NCBI RefSeq assembly: GCF_009928485.1
Contig: NZ_JAABNP010000006.1
Span: 124,001-188,000, forward strand
Length of the DNA: 64,000 nucleotides
Reading direction: 5' to 3'
Source of the DNA: Clostridium sp. C2-6-12
Lineage (GTDB): Bacteria > Bacillota > Clostridia > Clostridiales > Clostridiaceae
Of this stretch, positions 34,674-44,343 are shown piece after piece. The notes below the pieces were generated by a model. That model made no database searches, was not told the DNA's origin, and worked only from the letters and a program-made list of their open reading frames with translations. The position numbers were made by a program, and so were the translations under genes. Positions within the stretch are counted from its first letter, which is position 1, and each line of letters begins with the position of its first letter.

Positions 34674-34954
34674 ATTAAGACCTCCCTTTGTTTTGTAATC
34701 TTATTATAGTAATAGGTGTAATATTATTCTACCAAACTAACCTTGAATTTTCGCTACTATTAGTTGCAAGGGCTAATATATGGTAAGAATCGTATGAAAA
34801 ACAATATGTTTTGTACTCACTATAGTGGCCGAATGATATTACAGCATCCAAGAGTTATTGATGGCTGTTTGTATGTTTATTATTTATGACTTGTTTTATA
34901 ATAGATTCTGAGCTGGTATATTACTCCAAAAACATTAAAGCATTAAAAAACTTA

Positions 34955-34985
34955 TTGACTTAGAGTTAACTTGAAGTCTTATAAT
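34955..34985 (+). promoter_or_regulatory. MerR-type promoter (19-bp spacer with palindrome) of the DUF362 gene
   Basis: TTGACT (34955-34960) and TATAAT (34980-34985) are 19 bp apart. The spacer region contains ACTTAGAGTTAACTTGAAGT (34958-34977), an inverted repeat ACTT..AGTTAACT..AAGT like the sites of SoxR/AdhR-class MerR activators. Long spacers with such repeats are the hallmark of MerR control. No merR gene is in the window. The rest of 34674-34954 shows no feature I can name. Confidence 0.75.
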
Positions 34986-35025
34986 AAAATTAGATTAATT
35001 ATATATAGTTTGGAGGAATTATAAT

Positions 35026-36132
35026 ATGGAAAGATCAAAAGTTTATTTTACCAATATGAAGGTAAGCGGAAATGAAAATTTGCTTGAAAAATTAAAACGT
35101 TTAATTAAATCTGCTGGTATTGGAGAAATTGATTTTGAAAAGAAATATGCTGCAATTAAAATTCATTTTGGTGAACCGGGCAATATGGCATTTTTGCGCC
35201 CTAATTATGCAAAAGTAGTAGCAGATGTAGTTAAAGAATTAGGCGGAAAGCCATTTTTAACAGATTGCAATACTTTATATGTAGGTGGAAGAAAGAATGC
35301 TTTAGATCATATTGATTCAGCTTATGGAAATGGCTTTACTCCTTTTACAACAGGCTGTCATGTATTAATAGGAGATGGATTAAAAGGTACTGATGAAGCT
35401 CTAGTTCCTGTTACCTGTGGGGAATATGTAAAAGAAGCTAAAATAGGACATGCAATTATGGATGCTGATATATTTATTTCTTTAAGTCATTTTAAAGGGC
35501 ATGAGATGACAGGATTTGGTGGTGCTTTAAAGAATATTGGTATGGGTTGTGGATCACGTGCAGGTAAAATGGAAATGCACAGCAGTGGAAAACCTAATGT
35601 TCATAAAGATAACTGTGTTGGGTGTAGCTTATGTGCTAAAAATTGTGCTCATAATGCAATTACAATAACTGATAAAAAGGCATTCATAGATCATAATATA
35701 TGTACAGGCTGTGGAAGATGTATAGGTATATGTCCGATGGATGCAGTTATGCCTGGTTCAGGTGAATCTAATGAAATATTAAATAAGAAGATAGCAGAAT
35801 ACTCATGGGCGGTGTTAAATGGACGTCCAAACTTCCACATTAGTTTAGTAATAGATGTATCTCCATTCTGTGACTGTCATAATAAAAATGATGTGCCTAT
35901 AGTACCTGATGTTGGTATGTTTGCATCTTTTGATCCAGTTGCATTAGATGTAGCATGTGCGGATGCAGTAAATAATCAACCAGTTATGAAAGGAAGTCTC
36001 CTTGAAGAAAGTGGATGTAAGCATCATGATCACTTCACTAATGTAAGTCCTGAAACAGATTGGAAAACTGCAATTGATCATGCTGTGAAATTAGGCCTTG
36101 GAAATAAGGAATATGAATTAATAACTATTTAG
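35026..36132 (+). CDS. DUF362 protein with two 4Fe-4S clusters
   Basis: 368 residues. The DUF362 region (residues 1-185; AAIKIHFGEPGNMAFLRPNY, SLSHFKGHEMTGFGGALKNI) is followed by a ferredoxin pair: CVGCSLCAKNCAHNAI (about 199-214) and CTGCGRCIGICPMDAV (about 229-244), then the second half of DUF362 (FASFDPVALDVACADAVN). It is cytoplasmic; its reaction is unknown, with electron transfer likely. GGAGGAATT precedes the ATG. Driven by a MerR-type promoter, so induction by aldehydes, thiol reagents or metals is plausible. Confidence 0.88.
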   Translation: MERSKVYFTNMKVSGNENLLEKLKRLIKSAGIGEIDFEKKYAAIKIHFGEPGNMAFLRPNYAKVVADVVKELGGKPFLTDCNTLYVGGRKNALDHIDSAYGNGFTPFTTGCHVLIGDGLKGTDEALVPVTCGEYVKEAKIGHAIMDADIFISLSHFKGHEMTGFGGALKNIGMGCGSRAGKMEMHSSGKPNVHKDNCVGCSLCAKNCAHNAITITDKKAFIDHNICTGCGRCIGICPMDAVMPGSGESNEILNKKIAEYSWAVLNGRPNFHISLVIDVSPFCDCHNKNDVPIVPDVGMFASFDPVALDVACADAVNNQPVMKGSLLEESGCKHHDHFTNVSPETDWKTAIDHAVKLGLGNKEYELITI

Positions 36133-36166
36133 AATAAAATAGACAAGCGATGGATTAATTTTGAAA

Positions 36167-36210
36167 TTAGCACTTAACAGTCAAAAAATGTTAAGTGCTA
36201 AACTTGTTTT
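36167..36210 (+). terminator. Terminator of the DUF362 gene
   Basis: Perfect 13-bp stem TTAGCACTTAACA / TGTTAAGTGCTAA with a T-rich tail. Confidence 0.85.
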
Positions 36211-36305
36211 ATTTAATTATAATTTTCATAGTTTTATTATTTGAGTTATAATAAGAAGCATGAAATTTTAATTTAGGAAAATATATTTTTTATGAGGTGT
36301 AATTT

Positions 36306-37178
36306 ATGTTTGAAATATCATTCCAAGTAAAACATTCTGAAATCGAAACAGTATTAGATAAATTAATTAGTGTAGGTATCTCTTGTACTTATTATGATGC
36401 TCCTTATGAGGTTACTGTTGATTCGAATGGTTATGGATTTTTTGAAAAAGAAAATGAATTTGTAAATTTAAAGGTTTATCCTGAAAGTAGCAACGCAGAA
36501 GTGTGTAATGAATATATAGATAAAATTAAAGAGATTTTGGAGTTAAAGGAGGAAGTGAAATTATCAGAAATTAAAGATGAGAATTGGCAGCAGCCTTTTG
36601 AACCTGTAGATTTAAATAATGGATGGATAATTGCAGAACCTAGTGCTACTTTTGAAAATCTTAAAAAAATAAATTTTGAATCTCAAGGTTCCTTTGGGAC
36701 TGGATTACATGAAACTACTCAGGATTTTCTTAGATATATATTAGATGAAGATTTTTCAGGTTTAACTATTTTGGATTTAGGAACGGGTTCAGGAATATTG
36801 AGTATAGCGGCAGCACTAAAGAATGCTAAATCTATAGTAGCTCTTGATATAAGAGATGTTACGAGTGAAGTTCTTTATAATTCTAAACTTAATAACATTA
36901 ATAATATAGAAGTTGTTGTCGCAGATGTCACGTCTAAGGAGTTAGGGGTGAATAAAGAATTTGATGTAGTTTTTATTAACATAGGAGGAGAGGAAACTTT
37001 ATCTTCAATGGAATTCATTAATAAAGTTTTAAAAGATAATGGAAGATTATTTGTTTCAGGATTAGTTGAATGGAGCAGCGATAAAATCTATGAAGAGCTA
37101 AAATCTCAAGGCTATAATTTAGTAAAAAAGACAAAAACTAATGAATGGGTAACTATGGTTCTTACAGTTAATAGATAA
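36306..37178 (+). CDS. prmA: Ribosomal protein L11 methyltransferase-like protein
   Basis: 290 residues. The C-terminal SAM-dependent methyltransferase domain is clear: QGSFGTGLHETTQDFLRYIL (about residues 123-142), motif I ILDLGTGSGILSIAAAL, VALDIRD, and DVVFINIGGEETL. The latter has NIGGEET where PrmA enzymes usually read NILA. The N-terminal 110 residues are too divergent for me to equate with the PrmA substrate-binding domain. It is not in the usual dnaK/dnaJ neighbourhood. It may be a second PrmA-like enzyme with another protein substrate. GAGGTG precedes the ATG. Confidence 0.72.
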   Translation: MFEISFQVKHSEIETVLDKLISVGISCTYYDAPYEVTVDSNGYGFFEKENEFVNLKVYPESSNAEVCNEYIDKIKEILELKEEVKLSEIKDENWQQPFEPVDLNNGWIIAEPSATFENLKKINFESQGSFGTGLHETTQDFLRYILDEDFSGLTILDLGTGSGILSIAAALKNAKSIVALDIRDVTSEVLYNSKLNNINNIEVVVADVTSKELGVNKEFDVVFINIGGEETLSSMEFINKVLKDNGRLFVSGLVEWSSDKIYEELKSQGYNLVKKTKTNEWVTMVLTVNR

Positions 37179-37283
37179 GAGTTACACCTATAAAAAGAGC
37201 AGTCATGCACTTCTGAAAGGAGTGGCTATGCCACAATGGGGAACTTAAAATTAGTTATGTTAAGGCTTTTCTTAAATAATATA

Positions 37284-37320
37284 TTAATGCTAGAATTCTT
37301 TTGGAATTCTAGCATTAATC
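37284..37320. terminator. Bidirectional terminator between prmA-like gene and greA
   Basis: Perfect 15-bp stem TTAATGCTAGAATTC / GAATTCTAGCATTAA with A/T flanks on both sides. Between 37185 and 37260 there is also a looser repeat-like segment starting AAAAAGAGCAGTC. Confidence 0.8.
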
Positions 37321-37337
37321 ATCAGAAATTGATTAAT

Positions 37338-37802
37338 TTATAGTATTTCTAATACTTCTACATTATATTTTTCACCAGGTGCATCAACTTCTACTATATC
37401 ATGAACTTTTTTGCCTGATAGAGCTTTTCCTAAATCTGATTCTATGCTTATTAGCATATTTTCAGGGTCTAAGTCCATAGTTGTTACAAGTGTTATAACT
37501 ACTTCGTCATCATCTTCAACAAATCTAATTCTAGCTTTACTATTAATTCCTAAAACGGATTTATCTAAATCTTCATCAGCTATTACAGTTGCAGTTGAAA
37601 TCATGGTTAATAAGTATTGAATTCTATTATCGTTTTCCCTGTAATTTCTGCAGGCTTCTTTATATTCAGCATTTTCAGATCTATCTCCATGAGCAGCAGC
37701 TACTAATTTTTCTTTTGCAATTTCAGCTCTTTTAACAGTCATCCTATAATCTAATTCTTCTCTGAGCTTTCTTATATTTTCTTCTGTTAGCACATTATTC
37801 AT
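37338..37802 (-). CDS. greA: Transcription elongation factor GreA/GreB family
   Basis: 154 residues. N-terminal coiled coil (LTEENIRKLREELDYRMTVK) with the tip motif AAHGDRSENAEYKEA (about residues 36-50), whose acidic residues assist RNA polymerase transcript cleavage, and a C-terminal FKBP-like domain (IESDLGKALSGKKVHDIVEV). The usual GDLSENAEY is GDRSENAEY here. GGAGG precedes the ATG. A stand-alone gene; C. beijerinckii-type genomes usually also have a main greA elsewhere, so this may be a second copy. Confidence 0.88.
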   Translation of the reverse strand: MNNVLTEENIRKLREELDYRMTVKRAEIAKEKLVAAAHGDRSENAEYKEACRNYRENDNRIQYLLTMISTATVIADEDLDKSVLGINSKARIRFVEDDDEVVITLVTTMDLDPENMLISIESDLGKALSGKKVHDIVEVDAPGEKYNVEVLEIL

Positions 37803-38096
37803 ATAAATATAACCTCCAAGTAAAGTGTATTATATTAACATTATATATTATATTGTAAAAATTTAAAGCTAGTTTAATCAGATATAATAAATTTTTAAAT
37901 TATACAGGGTATTATAATTGTTTTAAATATATATAAAATTAAAAAAGTGCTAAAATATATAGCTGGATTGATGGTTTTTACTATTTATATTGATAAGATA
38001 CAGTTAAATAGTGGTTTGTAGATAAAAGTCGGATATAATCGCATAGTATATATTAATTTTATATATTATGGATAATATAATTTATATTATAAAATA

Positions 38097-38110
38097 TTAA
38101 AACGTTTTAA
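38097..38110. promoter_or_regulatory. Palindromic operator candidate before the arabinanase gene
   Basis: TTAAAACGTTTTAA is a perfect 14-bp palindrome centred on CG. It matches 12 of 14 positions of the catabolite-response element pattern and also suits other LacI/AraR-type repressors. The rest of 37803-38175 is AT-rich without another feature I can support. Confidence 0.5.
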
Positions 38111-38175
38111 TAAATATTAAAATAATGAATTCGAATTTATAAAAGCAAATTTAAAAGAAAAGAGGACAGGTCTTT

Positions 38176-41100
38176 ATGATTAAAAGAAACTTTAAAAGGC
38201 TCATATCAATTTTTGTAGCTGGAATAGTAGCAGGTACATTGATTACTCCGAAGTATGCAGTATTAGCGGCTGAAGAGGCAGGCAAAGCATCCCAAGCTAC
38301 AACAGCAAGTGATGAAAATGGGACAAGAAACTCTATACAACGTGTGTCAGTTCATGATCCATCTATTGTAAAAGATAAGGATACATATTATGTATTTGGC
38401 TCTCACATAGAAGCAGCAAAATCTAAAGATTTAAAAAATTGGACTAGATTCACAAATGGTTATACTACTCCTAATAATACTTTGTTTGGAGATTTATCAA
38501 AGAATTTATCGGGTTCTTTTGCTTGGGCTGGTGAAAACGATTCAGATTGCAAAGGTGGATATTCTGTATGGGCTCCTTGTGTTATTTGGAATAGTGATTA
38601 TGTAAACAGTGATGGAACAAAAGGTGCTTATACTATGTATTACTGCACATCCTCTACTTATAAGCGTTCAGCAATAGGACTTGCTGTTTCTCAAAATATT
38701 GAAGGGCCATATACTTATGTTGATACTATTGTTTATTCAGGGTTTACCAAAGGAGATGCAAAGGATGCTAACAGTATCAAAAACACAAATTATGTAAATA
38801 CAAATATTAAGAAGCTTCTTGAAAACGGTACCTTATCATCAGTAAATTCGAAATGGTTTTCAAATGATGGAAATTATAATACAAGCTATGCACCAAATGC
38901 TATAGATCCAGAATTGTTCTATGATAAAGATGGAACGCTTTGGATGAGTTATGGTTCTTGGTCTGGTGGAATATATATGCTTAAAATTGATAAAGCAACA
39001 GGTAAAGCAATATATCCTGGAAAAGATGAAAATACAAATGATTTAAATCCTACAGACAGATATTTTGGTACTAGAATAGCTGGTGGATATACTAAATCAG
39101 GTGAAGGCGGAGAAATTGTATATGATAAGGACACAGGATACTATTACTTATATATGTCTTATGCTGGATTAGCTGCAAACGGCGGATATAATATCAGATT
39201 ATTTAGAGCAACAAATCCAACAGGTCCATATACAGATGCATCAGGTAAAAATGCAGCATTGCCAGGAAATGTTGATAACAATGCTTATGGAATTAAACTA
39301 ATTGGCAACTATAAATTTGACTGCTTAGATGTAGGTTATAAGGCAGCAGGACATAATTCATCCTTTATTGATTCTGATGGACAAATGTACCTTGTTTATC
39401 ATACTAGATTTAATAGTGGTACAGAAGAACATCAAGTTAGAGTTCATCAAATGTTCTTAAATGAAGAAGGATGGCCAGTAGTTGCACCATATGAAGATAA
39501 TGGAGATAAAATTTCAAATAATGGCTATTCAAAAAATGAAATTGTAGGTGATTATCAATTTATTAATCATGGTAACAATAGCAGTTCTGCTATGATAAAT
39601 ACATTAAATATTAAATTAAATGCTGACAATACAATAACAGGAGATATAACTGGAACTTGGACTATGAAGGATGGTTCATATTATATGAATGCAACAATTG
39701 ATGGGGTAACGTATAAGGGAGTATTCTTTAGACAACAAGATGAATCTAAAAAGACATCAAAAGTTATGACCTTCACTGCAGTTGGAAATAATAATGAATG
39801 TATTTGGGGAAGTAAGCTTGAATTAAAAGATGGTGAGGCTGTTAACTATGCTTCTGAAGTTTTAGAAAGCAAGATTCCAGCTAGTACAACTTCAAATATA
39901 ACATTACCTATAACAGGAGCTTATAATACAGCAATAACTTGGTCTTCAAGTAATCCTAGTGTTTTAAGTAGCCAAGGAGTAGTAAACCGTACTAAAGAGG
40001 ATGTTAATGTGAAACTTACAGCTCAAATAATGAAGGGTAAGGAAATCATTAATAAAACTTTTAATATATTAGTTAAAGGAAAGTTAGAAAATGTAGGTGC
40101 TACACCTATTTACAAATATGATTTTAATACATCGTCTGATATTGTAAATAGGGGAAGCAAAGGCGGAAAAGCAACTTTAGTAGGAACTGCATCTGTTTCA
40201 GAGGACCCAACTAGAGGTAAAGTTTTAAATATTAATAATGATAAAGGAGCAGTAAAGGTTAATTATTTAGCATTGCCAAGTGATACTTTTAATGGAATTA
40301 CTGATAAAGGCTATACAGTAAGCATGTGGGTAAATGTAGATAACACAAATCCTAACTACTTCGAGCATAGTGCATTATTTGAAGCTAATGGCGGAGTTAA
40401 GTATCCTGTTACAAGAATAAGTGCTAACTTATTTTCAAGAATTAATGCAAATGGAGCATGGGCGGATGCAACAGAAATTTCAAAGCCATTATCAGCAAAT
40501 ACATGGGAATATGTAACTTATACAGTTGATGCAAAAGGAATTCACGTATATGTTAATGGAACAGAAGTGGGCAGAGCTGAAAAAGATATAGCAGCATGTT
40601 TTGAAAATAATTTCCTTGCAAATATGACAGACGTAAGAATAGGAAGTGGTAATATTTGGGGAGATGCAGATATAGCATCAGCAAAATTTGATAATGTGGC
40701 TATATATGATACTGCATTAACAGATCAACAAGTAGAAGCACTTTATAATGAAGAAACTTCAGCTAAAAATGATAAACCAACAAATCCAACTGAAAATAAA
40801 GATGTTTCAGTTGATTATAAATTAAATGAAAAATGGGGCAATAAAGTTAAATCAACAGTTGAATTGACTAATATAAGTGGAAAGCTGATTAATAATTGGG
40901 CATTAAAATTTAATTTTAATGGAGAAATAGATCAAATTTGGAATGCTTCAATAGAATCTCATGAAGGTAATACTTATGTAGTTAAAAATTCAGGATGGCC
41001 ACAAGATATTACAACAGGAGCAGCAGTGAAATTTGGATTTATTGCTTCATATAAAGATGAAAATCCACCTACAATTACAGATTATAGTATTTCATCATCT

Positions 41101-41439
41101 TTAGAAGAAGTCAAAGAAGATCAATACAAGATAGATTTTTCAAAGGCTAATGACTGGGGCAATGGATTTAATGGCATATTTGTAATTAATAATACAGGAA
41201 GTAAATCAATAGAAGATTGGACTTTAGAATTCGATTATAAAGATACAATTAAATCTATATGGAATGCTGAAATAGTAAGTCATGAAGGCAATCATTATGT
41301 AATTAAATACAAAGATTATACTAGTATTATTAAAGCAGGAAATAAAGTATCCTTTGGATTTGAAGGTACTACTATTAATGGTACTAAATCAAAAGAAGTC
41401 CCTAGAAATTACAAATTAACTAAAGTAACAAATAACTAA
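38176..41439 (+). CDS. Secreted multimodular GH43 arabinanase with LamG and two CBM2-like modules
   Basis: 1087 residues. Signal peptide 1-about 32 (ISIFVAGIVAGTLI...VLAAEE). GH43 propeller about 50-440: HDPSIVKDKDTYYVFGSHIE with the base Asp, NAIDPELFYDKDGTLWMSYG, and GEGGEIVYDKDTGYYYLYMS with the likely acid Glu. An arabinanase-type C-terminal beta domain follows (about 450-555), an atrophied bacterial Ig-like domain (TTSNITLPITGAYNTAITWS), a LamG-like domain (about 640-865, YTVSMWVNVDN, VYVNGTEVGRA), and two CBM2-like cellulose-binding modules (from about 876 and 980: NNWALKFNFNGEIDQIWNA; EDWTLEFDYKDTIKSIWNAE). It probably cuts arabinan side chains while bound to plant cell walls. Confidence 0.88.
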   Translation: MIKRNFKRLISIFVAGIVAGTLITPKYAVLAAEEAGKASQATTASDENGTRNSIQRVSVHDPSIVKDKDTYYVFGSHIEAAKSKDLKNWTRFTNGYTTPNNTLFGDLSKNLSGSFAWAGENDSDCKGGYSVWAPCVIWNSDYVNSDGTKGAYTMYYCTSSTYKRSAIGLAVSQNIEGPYTYVDTIVYSGFTKGDAKDANSIKNTNYVNTNIKKLLENGTLSSVNSKWFSNDGNYNTSYAPNAIDPELFYDKDGTLWMSYGSWSGGIYMLKIDKATGKAIYPGKDENTNDLNPTDRYFGTRIAGGYTKSGEGGEIVYDKDTGYYYLYMSYAGLAANGGYNIRLFRATNPTGPYTDASGKNAALPGNVDNNAYGIKLIGNYKFDCLDVGYKAAGHNSSFIDSDGQMYLVYHTRFNSGTEEHQVRVHQMFLNEEGWPVVAPYEDNGDKISNNGYSKNEIVGDYQFINHGNNSSSAMINTLNIKLNADNTITGDITGTWTMKDGSYYMNATIDGVTYKGVFFRQQDESKKTSKVMTFTAVGNNNECIWGSKLELKDGEAVNYASEVLESKIPASTTSNITLPITGAYNTAITWSSSNPSVLSSQGVVNRTKEDVNVKLTAQIMKGKEIINKTFNILVKGKLENVGATPIYKYDFNTSSDIVNRGSKGGKATLVGTASVSEDPTRGKVLNINNDKGAVKVNYLALPSDTFNGITDKGYTVSMWVNVDNTNPNYFEHSALFEANGGVKYPVTRISANLFSRINANGAWADATEISKPLSANTWEYVTYTVDAKGIHVYVNGTEVGRAEKDIAACFENNFLANMTDVRIGSGNIWGDADIASAKFDNVAIYDTALTDQQVEALYNEETSAKNDKPTNPTENKDVSVDYKLNEKWGNKVKSTVELTNISGKLINNWALKFNFNGEIDQIWNASIESHEGNTYVVKNSGWPQDITTGAAVKFGFIASYKDENPPTITDYSISSSLEEVKEDQYKIDFSKANDWGNGFNGIFVINNTGSKSIEDWTLEFDYKDTIKSIWNAEIVSHEGNHYVIKYKDYTSIIKAGNKVSFGFEGTTINGTKSKEVPRNYKLTKVTNN

Positions 41440-41537
41440 AATATAATTAAACTATATTATATAGAATTTTAAATAGTTAGCAATAGTAATTTGAGTTTAA
41501 GCTAAAAATTACTAATCTAACAATATTTTATTAAAGT

Positions 41538-41600
41538 GTAAAACCATGTATTTAAAGTGAAAGGATATTTACTTTGTACATGGTTTTACTTGTCGTTATA
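41538..41600 (+). terminator. Hairpin after the arabinanase gene
   Basis: GTAAAACCATGTA pairs with TACATGGTTTTAC (perfect 13 bp); the tail TTGTCGTT is only moderately T-rich. Nothing else is seen in 41440-41771. Confidence 0.7.
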
Positions 41601-41771
41601 AGTTAATAATTCATATTTGAGATTTCAGAAATAATTAAGATGTTACAAATTGTAATTTATGCAATAATGAGATATAATAAAGCGAAAATATTATTACAAA
41701 TTTATAGGCAATATACTTTAATATTCCTAAGCTTAAAGTGAATTATACAAAAATAATTTGGAGGCATTAGC

Positions 41772-43016
41772 ATGGGCAAGAAGGATTTTTCAGATTTAGA
41801 GGATCAAATTAGAGATACAGTAAAAAATGCATTTAATGCTATAGATTTTGCAGGTATAAAAGAAGAATTTAATAATAGGGCGGATGATACTTTAAATGAA
41901 GTAAAATCAAAAATGAAATATAAATCAGACGATGTAGTAGAAAAGATGAAAAATAAGTCGCAAAAATTTAGCGAAAAGATGGAATCTAAGCTTCAAAAGC
42001 AAAATGAAAAATTATTGAATATCACTAAAAGAGAAAAAAATAAATACTCTCCATATATTACTAAAAGGCCTGTAGGAAGTGTAGCAGGAGTATTTTACAA
42101 GATATTTGGTTATAGTGGAAGTGCAGTATTTGCTCTTTTACTAGGGATTAGTTCCATATCTACTCTTATTCCCAATCCAGTAACATCTAATTTTACAGGG
42201 TATATATATCCTACATTAGGGATTTTTGGTTCATTTTTTCTATTTAATTTAGGATTATCATTTAGAGGAGTGTATTTAAGAAATAGAATAAAGCGTTTCA
42301 AAGAATATGTAAAAACTCTCGATGGGCAAAATTATGTTTTAATAGAAAGTTTAGCCGAAGCAGTACAAAAGAAGGATAAATATGTTATAAAAGATTTAAA
42401 AAAAATGATTGAATTAAATATGTTTAAAGAAGCTCATATAGATGAAGAAAAAACATATTTTATGTTAAGTAATGAAGTTTACAACAATTATTTAGAATCG
42501 CAGGAAGCATTAAAAAAACGAACTGAAGAAGAACTAAGAAAGCAAGAGAAATCAAATGCTGAAATGAATGATCCTCAAAAGAGAGAATTGAGATTTACAA
42601 TAGATATGGGGCAAAATTATATTAAACAAATAAGAGATATAAATGATGCGCTCCCAGAAGAAGAAATTTCAAATAAATTATATAGGCTTGAAAATATAGT
42701 AAGTCAAATATTAGAACATATAGAAAACAACCCTAAGAAATTGCCAGAGGTCAATAAATTTACTAATCACTATCTTCCTATTACTTTAAAACTGGTTACA
42801 TCTTATAAAGAGTTAAACGATCAACCAGTACAGGGAGAAAATATAACAAATGCTAAAAATGAAATTGAAAAGAGTATTGATTTTATAAACACTGCTTTTG
42901 AAAAATTATTAGATGATTTATTTGAAGAGGTAGCATTAGATATCTCAACAGATATTTCTGTTCTTGAAACACTTTTTACACAAGAAGGATTAACTAAAAA
43001 GGATTTTGAAAAATAA
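41772..43016 (+). CDS. xpaC: XpaC-like protein (5-bromo-4-chloroindolyl phosphate hydrolysis family)
   Basis: 414 residues. Residues 1-90 are a charged coiled-coil-like stretch (VEKMKNKSQKFSEKMESKLQ), then two membrane helices near 115-170 (GSAVFALLLGISSISTLIPN; LGIFGSFFLFNLGLS), then a helical cytoplasmic part ending in the XpaC-type block VNKFTNHYLPITLKLVTSYK and FINTAFEKLLDDLFEEVALD. XpaC homologs are almost always next to telA, as here (27-base gap). Their biochemical role is unsettled. GGAGG precedes the ATG. Confidence 0.82.
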   Translation: MGKKDFSDLEDQIRDTVKNAFNAIDFAGIKEEFNNRADDTLNEVKSKMKYKSDDVVEKMKNKSQKFSEKMESKLQKQNEKLLNITKREKNKYSPYITKRPVGSVAGVFYKIFGYSGSAVFALLLGISSISTLIPNPVTSNFTGYIYPTLGIFGSFFLFNLGLSFRGVYLRNRIKRFKEYVKTLDGQNYVLIESLAEAVQKKDKYVIKDLKKMIELNMFKEAHIDEEKTYFMLSNEVYNNYLESQEALKKRTEEELRKQEKSNAEMNDPQKRELRFTIDMGQNYIKQIRDINDALPEEEISNKLYRLENIVSQILEHIENNPKKLPEVNKFTNHYLPITLKLVTSYKELNDQPVQGENITNAKNEIEKSIDFINTAFEKLLDDLFEEVALDISTDISVLETLFTQEGLTKKDFEK

Positions 43017-43043
43017 GTTGGGATAAAAGAGGAGGATTTTAAA

Positions 43044-44198
43044 GTGGATAATGAATTTAAGGATGTTATTGATGTAACACCAAGCTTGAGCTTTGAACCA
43101 ATGGAGGAAGAAGTTTCTCTTACTAAAGCAGCCGAAGAAAAAAAAGAACCAGAAGTAATTGATGACAGTAGCTTAACAGAAGAAGAAAAAAAGATGGTAG
43201 ATCAATTTGTAGAAAAAATTGATATAACTAATACAAATTCAATTTTACAATATGGCGTGGGTGCCCAAAAGAAAATTGCAGATTTCTCAGAAACAGCTTT
43301 AAATAACGTAAAGACAAAAGATTTAGGTGAAGTAGGAGATATGCTTACCAGCGTGGTATGCGAATTAAAGAGCTTTGATGCTCAAGAAGAAAAAAAGGGG
43401 ATCTTAGGTTTATTTAAAAAGACTTCAGAAAAGATATCAACTTTAAGAGTAAAATATGATAAGGTTGAAGGAAATATAAACAAAATCACTAATATGCTTC
43501 AAACTCATCAAATTCAGCTTTTAAAAGATATAGCAATGCTTGATAAAATGTACGAAATAAATAAGGTTTATTTCAAAGAACTTTCAATGTACATATTAGC
43601 AGGAAAGAAGAAGCTTGCAAAATTAGAAAAGGAAGAACTTCCTGCTTTAGTTGAAAGAGCAAAAATAAGTGGACTTCCAGAAGATGCTCAAGCAACAAAT
43701 GATTTTATGGCACTTTGCAATCGCTTTGAAAAGAAGATTCATGATTTAGAATTAACTAGAATGATTTCTCTTCAAATGGCACCACAAATTCGTTTGGTTC
43801 AAAATAATGATTCTTTAATGTCAGAAAAAATACAATCAACAATTGTAAATACTATTCCACTTTGGAAAAGTCAAATTGTATTAGCTCTTGGAGTGGCACA
43901 TTCTACAAATGCAGCAAAGGTTCAAAATGAAGTGACAGATATGACTAATCAGCTTTTACGTAAAAATGCTGAAACCTTAAAAATGTCAACTATTGAAACA
44001 GCTAAGGTATCTGAACGTGGAATTGTAGATATAGATACTCTTCGTAATACAAATGAATCATTGATTTCAACTCTTGATGAGGTTCTTAGAATACAAACAG
44101 AAGGACGTCAAAAGCGTAGAGAAGCTGAAGTTGAGTTACAAAGTATAGAAGAAAAATTAAAGAATAGACTTTTACAAATGAGCACACAAAATCAATAA
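43044..44198 (+). CDS. telA: TelA family protein (tellurite/toxic-anion resistance)
   Basis: 384 residues. GTG start with GAGGAGG eight bases upstream. After an acidic N-terminus the TelA core is clear: LGLFKKTSEKISTLRVKYDK (about 117-136), LDKMYEINKVYFKELSMYIL, LEKEELPALVERAK, and SLQMAPQIRLVQNNDSLMSE with TIPLWKSQIVLALGV. It is soluble and highly helical. Family members affect tolerance to tellurite and cell-wall agents, and the true physiological role may be envelope stress. In an operon with xpaC. Confidence 0.88.
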   Translation: MDNEFKDVIDVTPSLSFEPMEEEVSLTKAAEEKKEPEVIDDSSLTEEEKKMVDQFVEKIDITNTNSILQYGVGAQKKIADFSETALNNVKTKDLGEVGDMLTSVVCELKSFDAQEEKKGILGLFKKTSEKISTLRVKYDKVEGNINKITNMLQTHQIQLLKDIAMLDKMYEINKVYFKELSMYILAGKKKLAKLEKEELPALVERAKISGLPEDAQATNDFMALCNRFEKKIHDLELTRMISLQMAPQIRLVQNNDSLMSEKIQSTIVNTIPLWKSQIVLALGVAHSTNAAKVQNEVTDMTNQLLRKNAETLKMSTIETAKVSERGIVDIDTLRNTNESLISTLDEVLRIQTEGRQKRREAEVELQSIEEKLKNRLLQMSTQNQ

Positions 44199-44212
44199 TA
44201 AGTGAAATAATT

Positions 44213-44252
44213 CTAGATAATATTTTATAGTAAGTATTATCTAGTTTTTTTA
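44213..44252 (+). terminator. Terminator of the xpaC-telA operon
   Basis: CTAGATAATA pairs with TATTATCTAG, followed by seven T. Confidence 0.85.
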
Positions 44253-44343
44253 TATAGATAAGCTTGTTGGAATACTTAGAATTGGTTATTATGATTAAAG
44301 ATTGATTTCATTATAGAAAATAAAATATGAGATAGGAGATTAT

